IMG/VR virus record: IMGVR_UViG_3300042923_001270 | Coordinates: 1-43,187 of that record | Strand: one strand, 5' to 3' | From: a virus | DNA: 43,187 nt | Shown: positions 9,426 to 17,113 of the stretch, in pieces | How positions within the stretch are numbered: the first letter of the stretch is position 1 | Layout of the letters: each line of letters opens with the position of its first letter | Translations under genes and position numbers: made by a program | The notes under the pieces: model-generated | What the model saw: the letters and a program-made list of their open reading frames with translations, nothing else | What the model was told of the DNA's origin: nothing | Databases searched by the model: none

Positions 9426-9765
9426 CTACCTTTTGTAAATAAAAATAAAGATGACTTTTTTGATTATTCGAATCCACCTTAATCACGTCATATTCAACGG
9501 TGGATATAATAACCTTTAGTTTGCTTTTATTAATGGTTCTAAAGGCAGGAGGGTAAAGAGTTTTGACTTTTAAATCAAGACTTGCACTCATTATCCCTGC
9601 CAATTGAAAATCACTTTCCCGTGCTGATAATTCTTTAAAAGCAAGCTTGCCTGCAGAAACGAACAATTCACCAATTCTTTTTCCTTTTTCTGTTCGCTTG
9701 GTTTGCTTATGGCCATATTCTAGAAAACCATCGTTGAATGTTTCTCTATATTGTTTAAGTGCCAT
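9385..9765 (-). CDS. Head-tail stopper / adaptor-type protein
   Basis: 126 residues from ATG 9763-9765. Upstream TTG/GTG codons at 9768-9777 are also open, but the ATG follows GGGAAGG and begins the recognisable MALKQYRETFNDGFLEYGH start, which resembles stopper proteins (SPP1 gp16 / YqbH type). The protein is beta-rich with a C-terminal strand (VEYDVIKVDSNNQKSHLYFYLQKVG). Such proteins close the connector after DNA packaging. It overlaps both neighbours, which shows a tightly coupled operon. Confidence 0.6.
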   Translation of the reverse strand: MALKQYRETFNDGFLEYGHKQTKRTEKGKRIGELFVSAGKLAFKELSARESDFQLAGIMSASLDLKVKTLYPPAFRTINKSKLKVIISTVEYDVIKVDSNNQKSHLYFYLQKVGGGSEREVQTDNE

Positions 9766-10042
9766 CAATAACACCAACCTTCCCTACGGCAACTTGAAGA
9801 ATCAAACGGGATAGCTCATGTTTAAAGTTTTCTTCAAACTCATCAGCTGCATTGTTATACACATAACGGCAGCGTTCTAGAAGAATTTCTTTTGGCCATT
9901 CCTCTTGTGAGAAATCAAAAGACGCACTTGTCAAACTTGACAAATACGCCTTTGCTCTTTCTATGAGTTTCATGAGGTCTTCATCTTCTTCATCCCATGT
10001 AATTCTGAGATGATTCTTTACATCCTTTACTAATTCATCCAT
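9755..10042 (-). CDS. Head-tail connector, gp6-like adaptor
   Basis: 95 residues, nearly all helical. It begins MDELVKDVKNHLRITWDEEDEDL, the usual start of the HK97 gp6 / phage DNA-packaging adaptor family, and continues with a helical bundle (LIERAKAYLSSLTSASFDF ... YVYNNAADEFEENF). Adaptors of this family form a 12-fold ring beneath the portal. The position after the capsid gene and the length both match. Confidence 0.8.
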   Translation of the reverse strand: MDELVKDVKNHLRITWDEEDEDLMKLIERAKAYLSSLTSASFDFSQEEWPKEILLERCRYVYNNAADEFEENFKHELSRLILQVAVGKVGVIDGT

Positions 10043-10053
10043 TAATTACACAC

Positions 10054-10314
10054 CTACTTTTTTGTAGATGATTTATTTTTTGAAGTAACGTTAGAAACTT
10101 TTTCTTTCTTCTCTTCCTTAACTTTGGTTAATTCCTTTTCTTCTTCTACTGAAAGAAAAGGAACACCATAGGTAGGATGTTTTTTCGATAAAAAAGAGAC
10201 ACGCTCCGCATCAGCTTCAAATCCTTCAGCTGGGTAGATGTCCCCTTCGTTATAGATATGATCATTATGGGAAATCTCACGGAATTGTCTAATTACTTTA
10301 AGTTTCTTTGCCAT
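10054..10314 (-). CDS. Small head-module protein, function unknown
   Basis: 86 residues with a beta-like N-terminal half (LKVIRQFREISHNDHIYNEGDIYPAEGFE) and a lysine/glutamate/serine-rich, probably disordered C-terminus. ATG is preceded by TTAAGGAGGGATAATAC. Proteins of this size between capsid and adaptor are common in Gram-positive siphophages and are often described as possible head fibre or decoration proteins. No motif here settles the role. Confidence 0.55.
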   Translation of the reverse strand: MAKKLKVIRQFREISHNDHIYNEGDIYPAEGFEADAERVSFLSKKHPTYGVPFLSVEEEKELTKVKEEKKEKVSNVTSKNKSSTKK

Positions 10315-10327
10315 GTATTATCCCTCC

Positions 10328-11548
10328 TTAAGGTGTTGGCACCTCTAGGTTTGTAATGTCAAACACAGTGAATGAATCAGAATCAAGAGGACGGCCATTA
10401 GCTAGTTGACGGACTAAGTATAAACGTTGATCCTCGATCATACGAAGGACATCAGTAGTTTCCAATGTTTGTTTAGAGGCTACTCCCATAAAGTAATCCT
10501 TTGGTTTACCGGACACAACCGTGTTTAAAGGCATCGCTGGAGTTTGCACAATTGTTAAGCCAGGTACCCCGAAATTGTCGTATGTCCAAGTACCATCATC
10601 TTTTCGCTTTGCCCCAATCGGGAAAAACTTCAAAGCATAATCTAGAGGATTTACGATTAAAGTAACACCTGTGTAGCGACGAGTACCACCCTTTGTGGTT
10701 GGAGCTAAGATTTTCTCTCCGATTGTCTTTGGAGATAAATCGTTTAATGCAACCTTTGCCTTCATAGGATATACCCCGGCAACCACAGATCCATCTAAAT
10801 CACGAAGCATACCAATTGGTTTCTTATTACCGTCACCACTTACAATTGCATTCTCTAATTCCTCAGAGATAATTTCCTTCATGAAAGTTCGAACATAACG
10901 ATCTAACCATTCTGGTCCAAGCTCAAACATCGCCTTAGATACAACAAGGAACCCGCTCAATTTGAACATACCTTGTTCAACAGTACGGAATCCTTCATCT
11001 AGAATTTCTTGAATAGAAGCTGTGACATCTCCCCAGAAGGCAGCAGGATTACCAGGTACTCTTAACACCCACGCAGTTGTTGCGCCCGTTTGCTGGAAAT
11101 TAACGAGAGACAATAGAGGATGCTCTCTTTCAAGGTCTTCGAAAACACGCTCGAAAACTGTTGGAGGTACTAACTTGTAGACCTCATCAAATGATTGTGC
11201 TTCAATAGCTTGGTTATAAAATTTCTTCTCTTCAGTAGTTAAGATACGAACTCCTCGAGAAGCCAAAACTTGAGCGTCCCAATTTTCTTCATTAGCACGT
11301 CGAGCTTCCTTAACTGTGTCATTCATTAATGTTTGAATGTGAACCATGTTGGTTTCAAAGTTAGTTACAATGCGTTCTGCTACCGCTTGTGCATCACCAC
11401 TTTCAAACACTTCCTGAATAGACTGTATTTGCTCATCCTTGTTTAGAATTACTGCTGGTTTCTGATCTAAGTTTTTAATGCCACCACCAAAAAATTGAAG
11501 GTCTAGAGCTAATGGGAATTTCGGTTTAACTGTTTCTACTGGCTTCAT
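10328..11548 (-). CDS. Major capsid protein, HK97 fold
   Basis: 406 residues. The N-terminus includes the LALDLQFFGGG motif seen at the start of many Gram-positive capsid precursors. It is followed by a helical region to about residue 115 that probably serves as the built-in scaffold (delta) domain. Residues about 130-400 look like the HK97 shell (ATTAWVLRVPGNPAAFWGDV, the long spine-helix region, GGTRRYTGVTLIVNPLDY near the end). It follows a separate ClpP-type protease gene, which would remove the N-terminal part. A strong AGGAGGAATTGTAA ribosome site precedes the ATG. Confidence 0.93.
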   Translation of the reverse strand: MKPVETVKPKFPLALDLQFFGGGIKNLDQKPAVILNKDEQIQSIQEVFESGDAQAVAERIVTNFETNMVHIQTLMNDTVKEARRANEENWDAQVLASRGVRILTTEEKKFYNQAIEAQSFDEVYKLVPPTVFERVFEDLEREHPLLSLVNFQQTGATTAWVLRVPGNPAAFWGDVTASIQEILDEGFRTVEQGMFKLSGFLVVSKAMFELGPEWLDRYVRTFMKEIISEELENAIVSGDGNKKPIGMLRDLDGSVVAGVYPMKAKVALNDLSPKTIGEKILAPTTKGGTRRYTGVTLIVNPLDYALKFFPIGAKRKDDGTWTYDNFGVPGLTIVQTPAMPLNTVVSGKPKDYFMGVASKQTLETTDVLRMIEDQRLYLVRQLANGRPLDSDSFTVFDITNLEVPTP

Positions 11549-11570
11549 TTACAATTCCTCCTGTTTTTGA

Positions 11571-11604
11571 AAAATAAAAAAACGCCTACTCATTTGAGTT
11601 GCGT
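11571..11604 (-). terminator. Stem-loop between protease and capsid genes
   Basis: On the minus strand AACGCAACTC-AAAT-GAGTAGGCGTT is followed by seven T's. The stem has two small internal mismatches. The protease stop codon TAG lies inside the 3' arm. It may act as a partial terminator, or protect the 3' end of an upstream message or the 5' end of the capsid message. No clear promoter is seen in the 37 bases before the capsid start. Confidence 0.5.
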
Positions 11605-12293
11605 TTAAATTTGTTTAAGATATTGGTTGGATTCGGTTTAGTGCCTTTATTGCGTATCCTGTTAAGAACACGGTTTTTGAATTCCTCAGCACCTTCTTCT
11701 TCCTCTTCCGAAACATCGTTCACTTTATCTGCAAGCCCTACATCAACTGCTTCGCTGGCAGTAAACCACGTTTCATTAGTAATCATGGTTTCGATTTCGG
11801 AACGATCTCCATTGAACCTTGTCATGTAAATATCGGCAATGGATTTGTCAATTCCTTCAAGTGCATTGAGAGTTTTTCTGATATCATGCTTTGTTCCCCA
11901 AGCCCAAGTAGATGCCTCGTGAATCATAATCATCGAACCAGTATTCATTATTAATTCATCCGCTGCCATTGCAATTAAGGATGCAGCTGAAGCAGCTAAA
12001 CCATCTACATGAACAACCACCTTGGCTGAATGGTTCTTTAGTTGATTGTAAATAGCAATTCCATCAAATACATCACCACCAGGGCTATTTAAGCGAACGG
12101 TAATCGTGCTAGCTGTTGTCCCTTTTAAAGCATCCTCAACATCCTTTGCAGAGGTAGAATCATACCACCAAGATTCACCTATATCTCCATAGATGGTTAG
12201 TTCAATGGATTCGGCACTCCCAGAAGCTTCGGCTTTAAATTGGTGTGGAAGAGCAGCCATATGATCATATTTTTCGTTCTTGAATCTTTTCAA
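11586..12293 (-). CDS. Prohead protease, ClpP-like serine peptidase
   Basis: 235 residues with the ClpP/SppA-type fold. Residues 69-75 contain NSPGGDV, residues 98-103 contain the nucleophile region GLAASA (Ser102 is the likely nucleophile), and residues 123-127 contain MIHEA (His125). These are the elbow, Ser and His elements of ClpP. In HK97-like phages of Gram-positive hosts this enzyme matures the capsid inside the prohead. The ATG overlaps the portal stop by 4 bases. The last 40 residues are charged and probably disordered. Confidence 0.9.
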   Translation of the reverse strand: MKRFKNEKYDHMAALPHQFKAEASGSAESIELTIYGDIGESWWYDSTSAKDVEDALKGTTASTITVRLNSPGGDVFDGIAIYNQLKNHSAKVVVHVDGLAASAASLIAMAADELIMNTGSMIMIHEASTWAWGTKHDIRKTLNALEGIDKSIADIYMTRFNGDRSEIETMITNETWFTASEAVDVGLADKVNDVSEEEEEGAEEFKNRVLNRIRNKGTKPNPTNILNKFKRNSNE

Positions 12294-13459
12294 TCTCCTT
12301 CACCTCCTTTCTCAGTCTCCTCTACACTTTCAATAGTTTGATAGTTTTTCGTGACAAAACGCTGTTCTGCCCAATCTTCACTTAGGGTTTCACGACCTAC
12401 CATTCTTAGGTTGTCGTTTATGCTATTCACACCAATAGCAAAGAACTTATCAGCTGCCGTAGCTAAATCAACAATGTCCAAAATCTTAATCATCGAGGTA
12501 TCTATTTTCATGTAAGTGCGGTTAAGATAATCCTGTTTCTTATAAAATTTCCGATTGTACTCATCCGCAATTAACTCAGCAAGAGGTTTAATTCTAAACA
12601 TTAAATAGTTGTCTGTTACCTTTTCAACATCGGCTAAATCCCCCTTGATTAATGACCTGGGCATTAGAAATCCCATTGCTACGAAATCAAAAATATCATC
12701 AATCAACGCTCGTATATCTCGGCTGTTTTTATTGGCATTTGTTCCTTTTTCTTCTGCACTGATATCACGAAGAGTGTACCCGCTCTGCAATTGAAATACT
12801 GCACCAGCACCATCAGCCTCAAACCAAGTTTTAAATTGACTATCAAACAGGTCATTTATGGCTTTTTGCTCTTCATCCGTTTGAGGTCGAAGGAAATCCC
12901 CCTCTAACACTACCCGCTTCGCATTGGACCGTTTATAAATGTTCATGGCTGAGGAAATTAGCTTCCCATAGCTTTCATAAAGGCTATCGATAACTTTCTT
13001 GATGTTTGTATCATTCAGCTTAATATGAAGGACCTCAGACTCTTTAAAAGATTTATCAAACTTAAGAGTTTTGACTGTAATATTCTTGTAGATATTTTCA
13101 TTCAATGCCGATTCAATTGTTTCAAAATCGTCTGCCACATAAAGCTTGTCATTTTGCATAATAACGAGTACCTCATTTTTATGGATCAAGCGACTGACAA
13201 AACTTTGCATAAATTCACTAGCGTTTTGATTTTGGTTGGGAGCGACATTAAACAAGTAATAGTTTTCACCACGCTTCTCTTTACCGTTTTCATATGTCTT
13301 AAATTCGCATTGCGATAGAGTGTTTGCTATCATGCTTACACAAGTTTCTATCGCTAGCTTTTTGTAATGATATTCCACATTCAAAAGAAAGAGTTCATCT
13401 TTAAGTTTCCAAATGCCATCCGTATCAAAAAAACCTTTAATCCAATTGAAAAATCCCAA
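12290..13459 (-). CDS. Portal protein, HK97 family
   Basis: 389 residues beginning MGFFNWIKGFFDTDG, a typical HK97-family portal start. Characteristic elements follow: AIETCVSMIANTLSQCEF at about 37-54, a central SAEEKGTNANKNSRDIRALIDDIFDFVAMGFLMPRSLI-type region containing the crown/clip transition, and NRKFYKKQDYL towards the C-terminus. Twelve copies form the DNA entry ring and bind the terminase. The gene lies between TerL and the protease. Confidence 0.9.
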   Translation of the reverse strand: MGFFNWIKGFFDTDGIWKLKDELFLLNVEYHYKKLAIETCVSMIANTLSQCEFKTYENGKEKRGENYYLFNVAPNQNQNASEFMQSFVSRLIHKNEVLVIMQNDKLYVADDFETIESALNENIYKNITVKTLKFDKSFKESEVLHIKLNDTNIKKVIDSLYESYGKLISSAMNIYKRSNAKRVVLEGDFLRPQTDEEQKAINDLFDSQFKTWFEADGAGAVFQLQSGYTLRDISAEEKGTNANKNSRDIRALIDDIFDFVAMGFLMPRSLIKGDLADVEKVTDNYLMFRIKPLAELIADEYNRKFYKKQDYLNRTYMKIDTSMIKILDIVDLATAADKFFAIGVNSINDNLRMVGRETLSEDWAEQRFVTKNYQTIESVEETEKGGEGD

Positions 13460-13474
13460 CTAATCTCACCTCCC

Positions 13475-15157
13475 CTAATAAGTTCTTACTTTGAACATTC
13501 CTGGCTTTATTGGCGCAAGTTCTTTTAATTCGTCAACTCTGTATAATCCACAAACAAAAGCTTGGAAACCATCCGTTTTTCTACGAATCGGCTCTATCTT
13601 TTGATATTCTTTATTACCATCTTTTTTGATTACAACAAGAACGTTATTGGTGTACCAACGCATTAAAGGATTATCTCCAAATATAAACAGTTGGTTAGCA
13701 AACCCAATTTCAATTCTCGGGGCTAGTAAACTGTGAATGGCTTTCGGATTCCTAATGACTTCCACTTCAAATCCTGCCTTAACAAATAATGGCTTCAGGA
13801 TTTCCATTCGGAAATTATCCCCAATGACTTTTTTGATTTTGTAGTACTTTCGTTTCTCAACAAACCAGTCTACAATCTTCTGAGGATCTATCGTTTCTCC
13901 ATCAAGAACTGTAAGGAGACCATCCTCTTCCCATTTGCGGATTGGAGCAAATTTTTTCTTGCCTGCCGTTTCTGCATCCTGCTTTTTTGAATAACTATAA
14001 AACTTATCTACAAACTCTTTTCGAACATATGAATGCGTGATAAATGGATATTTCCCTTCTTGCTTAAACACAAGTCCACATGCTGCAAAATCTCGAATAC
14101 TAGCATAGTCTATACAACCAATACATTCTTTTCCTAACAAATCCGGAACAGTTTGGTTAGTTGCTTCGATTTCTTCCCATTTAGCTACAGCACGCTCCAA
14201 GTCAGTGATAGGTAAATTCATGCGCTTAGTCATAAATTCTTCACGGTTACTTGGATCGTCTTCTAGAGCTTCGTACTCTTCCATGATGGTATCGAGTAGA
14301 CCTTGAGCGTATTCTGTTAATGGCTTCGAAAGCATCGGGTTTGCTAATTCCCAATTGTCAGGATCATTTACTTCATTTTCATCGTTAAGTTTACAGATGA
14401 AAGGAAATAAGGCGTTGGGGCGAGCTTCACCTTTCAACACTTTCATGGCCAATGCCTTCATGTTATCTAGGAAACCGTCTCGAACATAACCATCGGTACC
14501 AATATAAAACTCTCTTGGGTTCGCCTTTTTACCAAGACCAGATATATGAACTCTAACATCTTTATTACTTTCAAACTGGTGAATCTCATCAAAGACAACA
14601 GCACCATCACGCAAACCGTCTTTTGTTTCTCCGTTCGAGGTTCTGAACTTTAAAATAGCATTCATAACCTTGTTCGTTATTTTCTCTTTTGTCCTAGCAA
14701 ACATGGCTTTTAATGGGCCACTTTTACCGATAACATTATAAGTTTCTTCAAAGGAGGTTTTTGCTTGTTCTTCTGAGTTCGCAACGATTGACACGTTGTA
14801 TTCTTTAATTCCATGAAGTGGACTAATTAAGAAATGTGTGATAACCGAAATTAAACCGTTCTTTCCAGCACCACGCGCAATAAGCCAAAGATGCTTACGG
14901 TAAAATACACGATTGTTTTTTTTATAAAATAAAAAGACGAAAGCTATGAGAAACTTATCAAATGAGACCAGTGGAAAATACCACTTCTCACCAAATCGGA
15001 TACAGTTCTCTATCATTTCGTCATCAAAATATAAATCATCACGACTGAACACATGCTCCTCTAAATATTCGATAAGCATGATGCGTTCTTTATTCAGTTT
15101 TATCTTTCCAGATTTCCAGAGATTAATATATTCTTCAACATACTTGTTAATAATCAA
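13475..15157 (-). CDS. terL: Terminase large subunit
   Basis: 560 residues. The ATPase domain has a Walker A-type loop RGAGKNG (95-101) and Walker B VVFDEIH (187-193, with the catalytic acidic pair). A nuclease domain follows with an acidic strand CIGCIDYASIRDFAACG near residue 350, and DNFRMEILKPLF further on. Together these match the phage TerL_ATPase/TerL_nuclease architecture. The start is TTG 15155-15157, overlapping the small-subunit stop (TTTGA), with no good ribosome site, so translation is probably coupled. It cuts and pumps DNA into the prohead. Confidence 0.95.
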   Translation of the reverse strand: MIINKYVEEYINLWKSGKIKLNKERIMLIEYLEEHVFSRDDLYFDDEMIENCIRFGEKWYFPLVSFDKFLIAFVFLFYKKNNRVFYRKHLWLIARGAGKNGLISVITHFLISPLHGIKEYNVSIVANSEEQAKTSFEETYNVIGKSGPLKAMFARTKEKITNKVMNAILKFRTSNGETKDGLRDGAVVFDEIHQFESNKDVRVHISGLGKKANPREFYIGTDGYVRDGFLDNMKALAMKVLKGEARPNALFPFICKLNDENEVNDPDNWELANPMLSKPLTEYAQGLLDTIMEEYEALEDDPSNREEFMTKRMNLPITDLERAVAKWEEIEATNQTVPDLLGKECIGCIDYASIRDFAACGLVFKQEGKYPFITHSYVRKEFVDKFYSYSKKQDAETAGKKKFAPIRKWEEDGLLTVLDGETIDPQKIVDWFVEKRKYYKIKKVIGDNFRMEILKPLFVKAGFEVEVIRNPKAIHSLLAPRIEIGFANQLFIFGDNPLMRWYTNNVLVVIKKDGNKEYQKIEPIRRKTDGFQAFVCGLYRVDELKELAPIKPGMFKVRTY

Positions 15158-15471
15158 ATCAGATCAGCATCCGAATACGTTTCTTCTTTAGTACGAGGGG
15201 TGTCCCCTTCACTTATAAAGTTGAATGATTTTTCGATTGCCAATAGCTGCTGGTTTACTTTCATTTTGTCATTAACGGCTGGGTGGCTTTTTACGAACTT
15301 TTGAGCCCCGTTTTCTGTTATAACGGTGGCACCTTTTTTTATTTCTTTATCCAGCTGTTTATTAAGTTTTACCAGGCTAATGTATCTCTCTACTTTTTCA
15401 ACTTCAACCAAATCATCTTTATCAATTCGGCTCATTAATTGCTTTTGAAGATCTGAAATATTTACTGCCAT
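15154..15471 (-). CDS. terS: Terminase small subunit, P27 family
   Basis: 105 residues, mostly helical, with the features of the P27-type small subunit: an N-terminal helical part with KVERYISLVKLNKQLDKEI and a conserved FVKSHPAVNDKMKVNQQLLAIEKSF segment. It should recognise the packaging site and load TerL. ATG 15469-15471 is preceded by a run of twelve G's then AAAT, which serves as an extreme but workable ribosome-binding sequence. The neighbours HNH upstream and TerL downstream support the call. Confidence 0.88.
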   Translation of the reverse strand: MAVNISDLQKQLMSRIDKDDLVEVEKVERYISLVKLNKQLDKEIKKGATVITENGAQKFVKSHPAVNDKMKVNQQLLAIEKSFNFISEGDTPRTKEETYSDADLI

Positions 15472-15475
15472 ATTT

Positions 15476-15588
15476 CCCCCCCCCCCCTTATGTGAAGATT
15501 TTCCACTGGAAATCTGGACGGAACACTACCCCTTCCCGTTAAATGTTCCCCCTAAAAAAGGCGAAACTTTTGACCCGGGGGGTATGTT
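15476..15588. other. G/C-rich packaging-region block, candidate cos
   Basis: In an otherwise AT-rich genome this gap between TerS and a 36-residue gene holds a run of 12 C's (15476-15487), an imperfect hairpin AGATTTTCC-ACT-GGAAATCT (about 15496-15515), several C-runs and CCCGGGGGG (15573-15581). Cohesive-end sites of Gram-positive siphophages are often G-rich and lie beside terS, with an HNH gene next to them. A cos site here is inferred, and the cut position cannot be read from the sequence. Confidence 0.4.
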
Positions 15589-15699
15589 TTACTGCTCAAT
15601 AATAATCGTTCCACACTCGATTTGAATCTGTTCACCATCAATGGTAATGCTACTAAAGTTTTGTTCATCTTTTACTTCCAGCTTTATAGCAGAGCTCAT
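15589..15699 (-). CDS. Small protein of 36 aa, unknown function
   Basis: The reading frame begins MSSAIKLEV and ends CGTIIIEQ. ATG 15697-15699 is preceded by AGAGGTGGTGAAATAA, which includes the HNH stop codon. The spacing and the ribosome site are convincing, and the product is a compact beta-type peptide rich in Ile and Glu. Nothing in it indicates a function. It belongs to the HNH-terminase transcription unit. Confidence 0.6.
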   Translation of the reverse strand: MSSAIKLEVKDEQNFSSITIDGEQIQIECGTIIIEQ

Positions 15700-15704
15700 T
15701 TATT

Positions 15705-16031
15705 TCACCACCTCTCCTCATTCACAAACTTAGGTTTACCTTTTGGCTTATTCAACTCCCAAACACTCAACCGATCATGCACTTCGTTATGACACGTATT
15801 ACATAGGCACTGAAGATTATCTAAGGTCAGCGCAAGCTCTGGATGAGGTTTAACTTCTTTCATGTGATGAACACAATCCGCTTTACGATACTTACCTTTA
15901 GCCTTACATAACTGACATTCGTTGTTGTCTCTTAGCAACGCTTTCTTGCGTAAGGCTTTCCATTCCTTTGACATATAAAAGGTTATAAGCTTATCGGATT
16001 GGATTAACTTAATGATGTCTGATGTTTTCAT
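15705..16031 (-). CDS. HNH endonuclease beside terminase
   Basis: 108 residues. Two zinc-binding CxxC pairs (ECQLCKAKG at about 38-46 and QCLCNTCHNEVHD near 75-87) bracket the HNH core (DCVHHMKEV, then LDNLQCL and HNEVH). HNH proteins next to the terminase genes are needed for cos cleavage and packaging in HK97-type phages, so this enzyme probably works with TerL rather than as a homing enzyme. ATG is preceded by TTTGGAGATGTTCTAA. Confidence 0.9.
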   Translation of the reverse strand: MKTSDIIKLIQSDKLITFYMSKEWKALRKKALLRDNNECQLCKAKGKYRKADCVHHMKEVKPHPELALTLDNLQCLCNTCHNEVHDRLSVWELNKPKGKPKFVNEERW

Positions 16032-16048
16032 TTAGAACATCTCCAAAC

Positions 16049-16073
16049 AAAAAGCACCCCATTACTGGAGTGC
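16049..16073 (-). terminator. Intrinsic terminator overlapping a stop codon
   Basis: Minus strand: GCACTCC-AGTAAT-GGGGTGC then TTTTT. The TAA stop of the zinc-ribbon gene lies in the loop. It stands between that gene and HNH/terminase, so HNH expression needs readthrough or antitermination. Confidence 0.8.
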
Positions 16074-16376
16074 ATCGGCAATATCATATTTTTCTCTTAA
16101 GGCTTGCATTTCTTGTTTATTAAGCAATACTAACTTATCAATTTTCTCGATGAGTTTCTTATGTTTTTTATGATTAGCGTTTGTTCTAATTTCAGCATAG
16201 GTTTTTTTAATCTTATCCTGCCTAGTTCTAATCTTTGCATTGGTATAGAAGGATTTATATTCTCTACTACAATGCGGACAATGAAAGAAAGCAAGGTGAA
16301 CATCTCTTTCAACTACCCTAGTTTGCAACTCAGGTAATTCAAATTCAGTTTCACATGAATCGCATTGTATACTCAT
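16062..16376 (-). CDS. Zinc-ribbon protein (104 aa)
   Basis: The protein starts MSIQCDSCETEFELPEL and has two CxxC knuckles (IQCDSCE near residue 4 and HCPHCSRE near residue 35). A basic helical tail follows that resembles a coiled coil (DKIKKTYAEIRTNANHKKHKKLIEKIDKL). This could bind DNA or RNA. I chose ATG 16374-16376; a longer frame up to 16475 is open but would run through the promoter. Similar short zinc-ribbon proteins occur near terminase in Bacillus phages. Its specific role is unknown. Its own promoter and terminator make it a single-gene unit. Confidence 0.7.
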   Translation of the reverse strand: MSIQCDSCETEFELPELQTRVVERDVHLAFFHCPHCSREYKSFYTNAKIRTRQDKIKKTYAEIRTNANHKKHKKLIEKIDKLVLLNKQEMQALREKYDIADALQ

Positions 16377-16418
16377 TTCCAAACACCACTTTCTTAGGCA
16401 ATATAAAAAGCACCTATG

Positions 16419-16471
16419 ATTATACACATTAAAAATAATTAATAATCTTACCTTGTAAAAACATTTACAAG
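16419..16471 (-). promoter_or_regulatory. Extended -10 promoter with upstream palindrome
   Basis: Minus strand: TGTGTATAAT (TATAAT at 16419-16424) 43 bases before the zinc-ribbon start. No good -35 box is present. CTTGTAAA-TGTT-TTTACAAG, an 8-bp perfect inverted repeat (16452-16471), is centred about 50 bases upstream of the predicted start of transcription, where an activator or repressor dimer would bind. Confidence 0.55.
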
Positions 16472-16485
16472 ACATATATATATTT

Positions 16486-16566
16486 CTTTTCTTTTCTTTT
16501 CTTTTGTGTACTTATTGCATACAAAAACCCTAGTTATTGTTACATAAATGTAGGTTATTGTTACAT
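16486..16566. repeat. CTTTT tandem and 13-bp direct repeats at 21-bp spacing
   Basis: CTTTT occurs four times in tandem (16486-16505). Just beyond, GTTATTGTTACAT occurs at 16533-16545 and again at 16554-16566, exactly 21 bp (two helical turns) apart. Both lie between the tRNA-like element and the zinc-ribbon promoter, so they may be phased protein-binding sites. Confidence 0.6.
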
Positions 16567-16584
16567 TAACTATTTTTTTAGGTA

Positions 16585-16804
16585 TTTGCGGGTAAGGATT
16601 TGCACCTTACATGGCTAACATTCCTACAACAGGTAACACCATCAGATACTTACCAAAACCCTACTTCAGCTTCTTTCAGCCTTCAGGTCCTATAATAAAT
16701 ATCCCTAACAGGTTCCTCTACAGCCTTATTCATTCCGTAGCTTGTTCCTAACCAAAGTGTATTTAGCCTTATGTTTAAGCGTCTACCTATTCCGCCACCG
16801 CAAA
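16585..16804 (-). ncRNA. Structured RNA with tRNA-like ends, about 220 nt
   Basis: No convincing gene occupies this stretch. On the minus strand the two ends form a tRNA-like body: an acceptor-like helix TTTGCGG (16804-16798) with CCGCAAA (16591-16585); then TG and a D-arm GCG-GAATAGGTAGA-CGC (16795-16779) with the D-loop GG; then a helix GGCTAA (16768-16763) with TTAGCC (16618-16613), extended by CAT/ATG; then a T-arm TAAGG-TGCAAAT-CCTTA. The D-arm closely resembles a tRNA-Leu. About 150 nt of extra sequence sit where the anticodon arm would be, including hairpin GGTAA...TTACC (16632-16654). There is no tmRNA tag, no encoded CCA and no group I core. T-loop position 55 is G, and one extra C lies between the T-stem and acceptor. 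Seen: pairing. Inferred: a functional RNA. Confidence 0.65.
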
Positions 16805-16806
16805 TT

Positions 16807-16832
16807 AAAAAGCACCCTATAAAAAGAGTGCT
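16807..16832 (-). terminator. Intrinsic terminator just before the tRNA-like element
   Basis: Minus strand: AGCACTC-TTTTTATA-GGGTGCT followed by TTTT. It starts directly at the stop of the 93-residue gene and ends three bases before the acceptor-like helix of the tRNA-like element. Confidence 0.75.
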
Positions 16833-17113
16833 TACTTGCTATTGCTTATTAAATTATATTGATCGATTAAACCATTTAACCATTTAATATCTTCTCGGTT
16901 TTTTATACTCGAGCAATGATTCAACATATTCTGAAGTAAGGTTATTTGTTGTTCATATTTCAAAGCTTTTTTACTACTTTCTGACCCACTTGTTTTCCTA
17001 TCTGGATTAGTAATTATCATTCCTAATAACCTGTTTTTAATTTCGAGCTGATTGTTTAGATAATGCATGAATTCATCTCTTTGTCTTTTATCGAAAAATA
17101 GAAACTTCTGCAA
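16832..17113 (-). CDS. Hypothetical helical protein, possibly lacking its N-terminus
   Basis: 93 residues from TTG 17111-17113, with AAGGACGGTG about ten bases upstream. The sequence is helical and charged (DKRQRDEFMHYLNNQLEIKNRLL), with a Ser/Lys-rich turn and a second helix. The same frame stays open for about 25 codons upstream with protein-like content (YQFVSNEIIIIENKDGANL) but offers no ATG, GTG or TTG before running into the upstream terminator. This suggests that the gene has lost its original start. Function unknown. Confidence 0.5.
   Translation of the reverse strand: MQKFLFFDKRQRDEFMHYLNNQLEIKNRLLGMIITNPDRKTSGSESSKKALKYEQQITLLQNMLNHCSSIKNREDIKWLNGLIDQYNLISNSK

Noticed and set aside
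16585-16804. tmRNA or tRNA-Leu with a group I intron
   Set aside because: No tag peptide frame or CCA end for tmRNA, and no P7-type group I core; the insert is too short for a group I intron. Kept only as a tRNA-like RNA.
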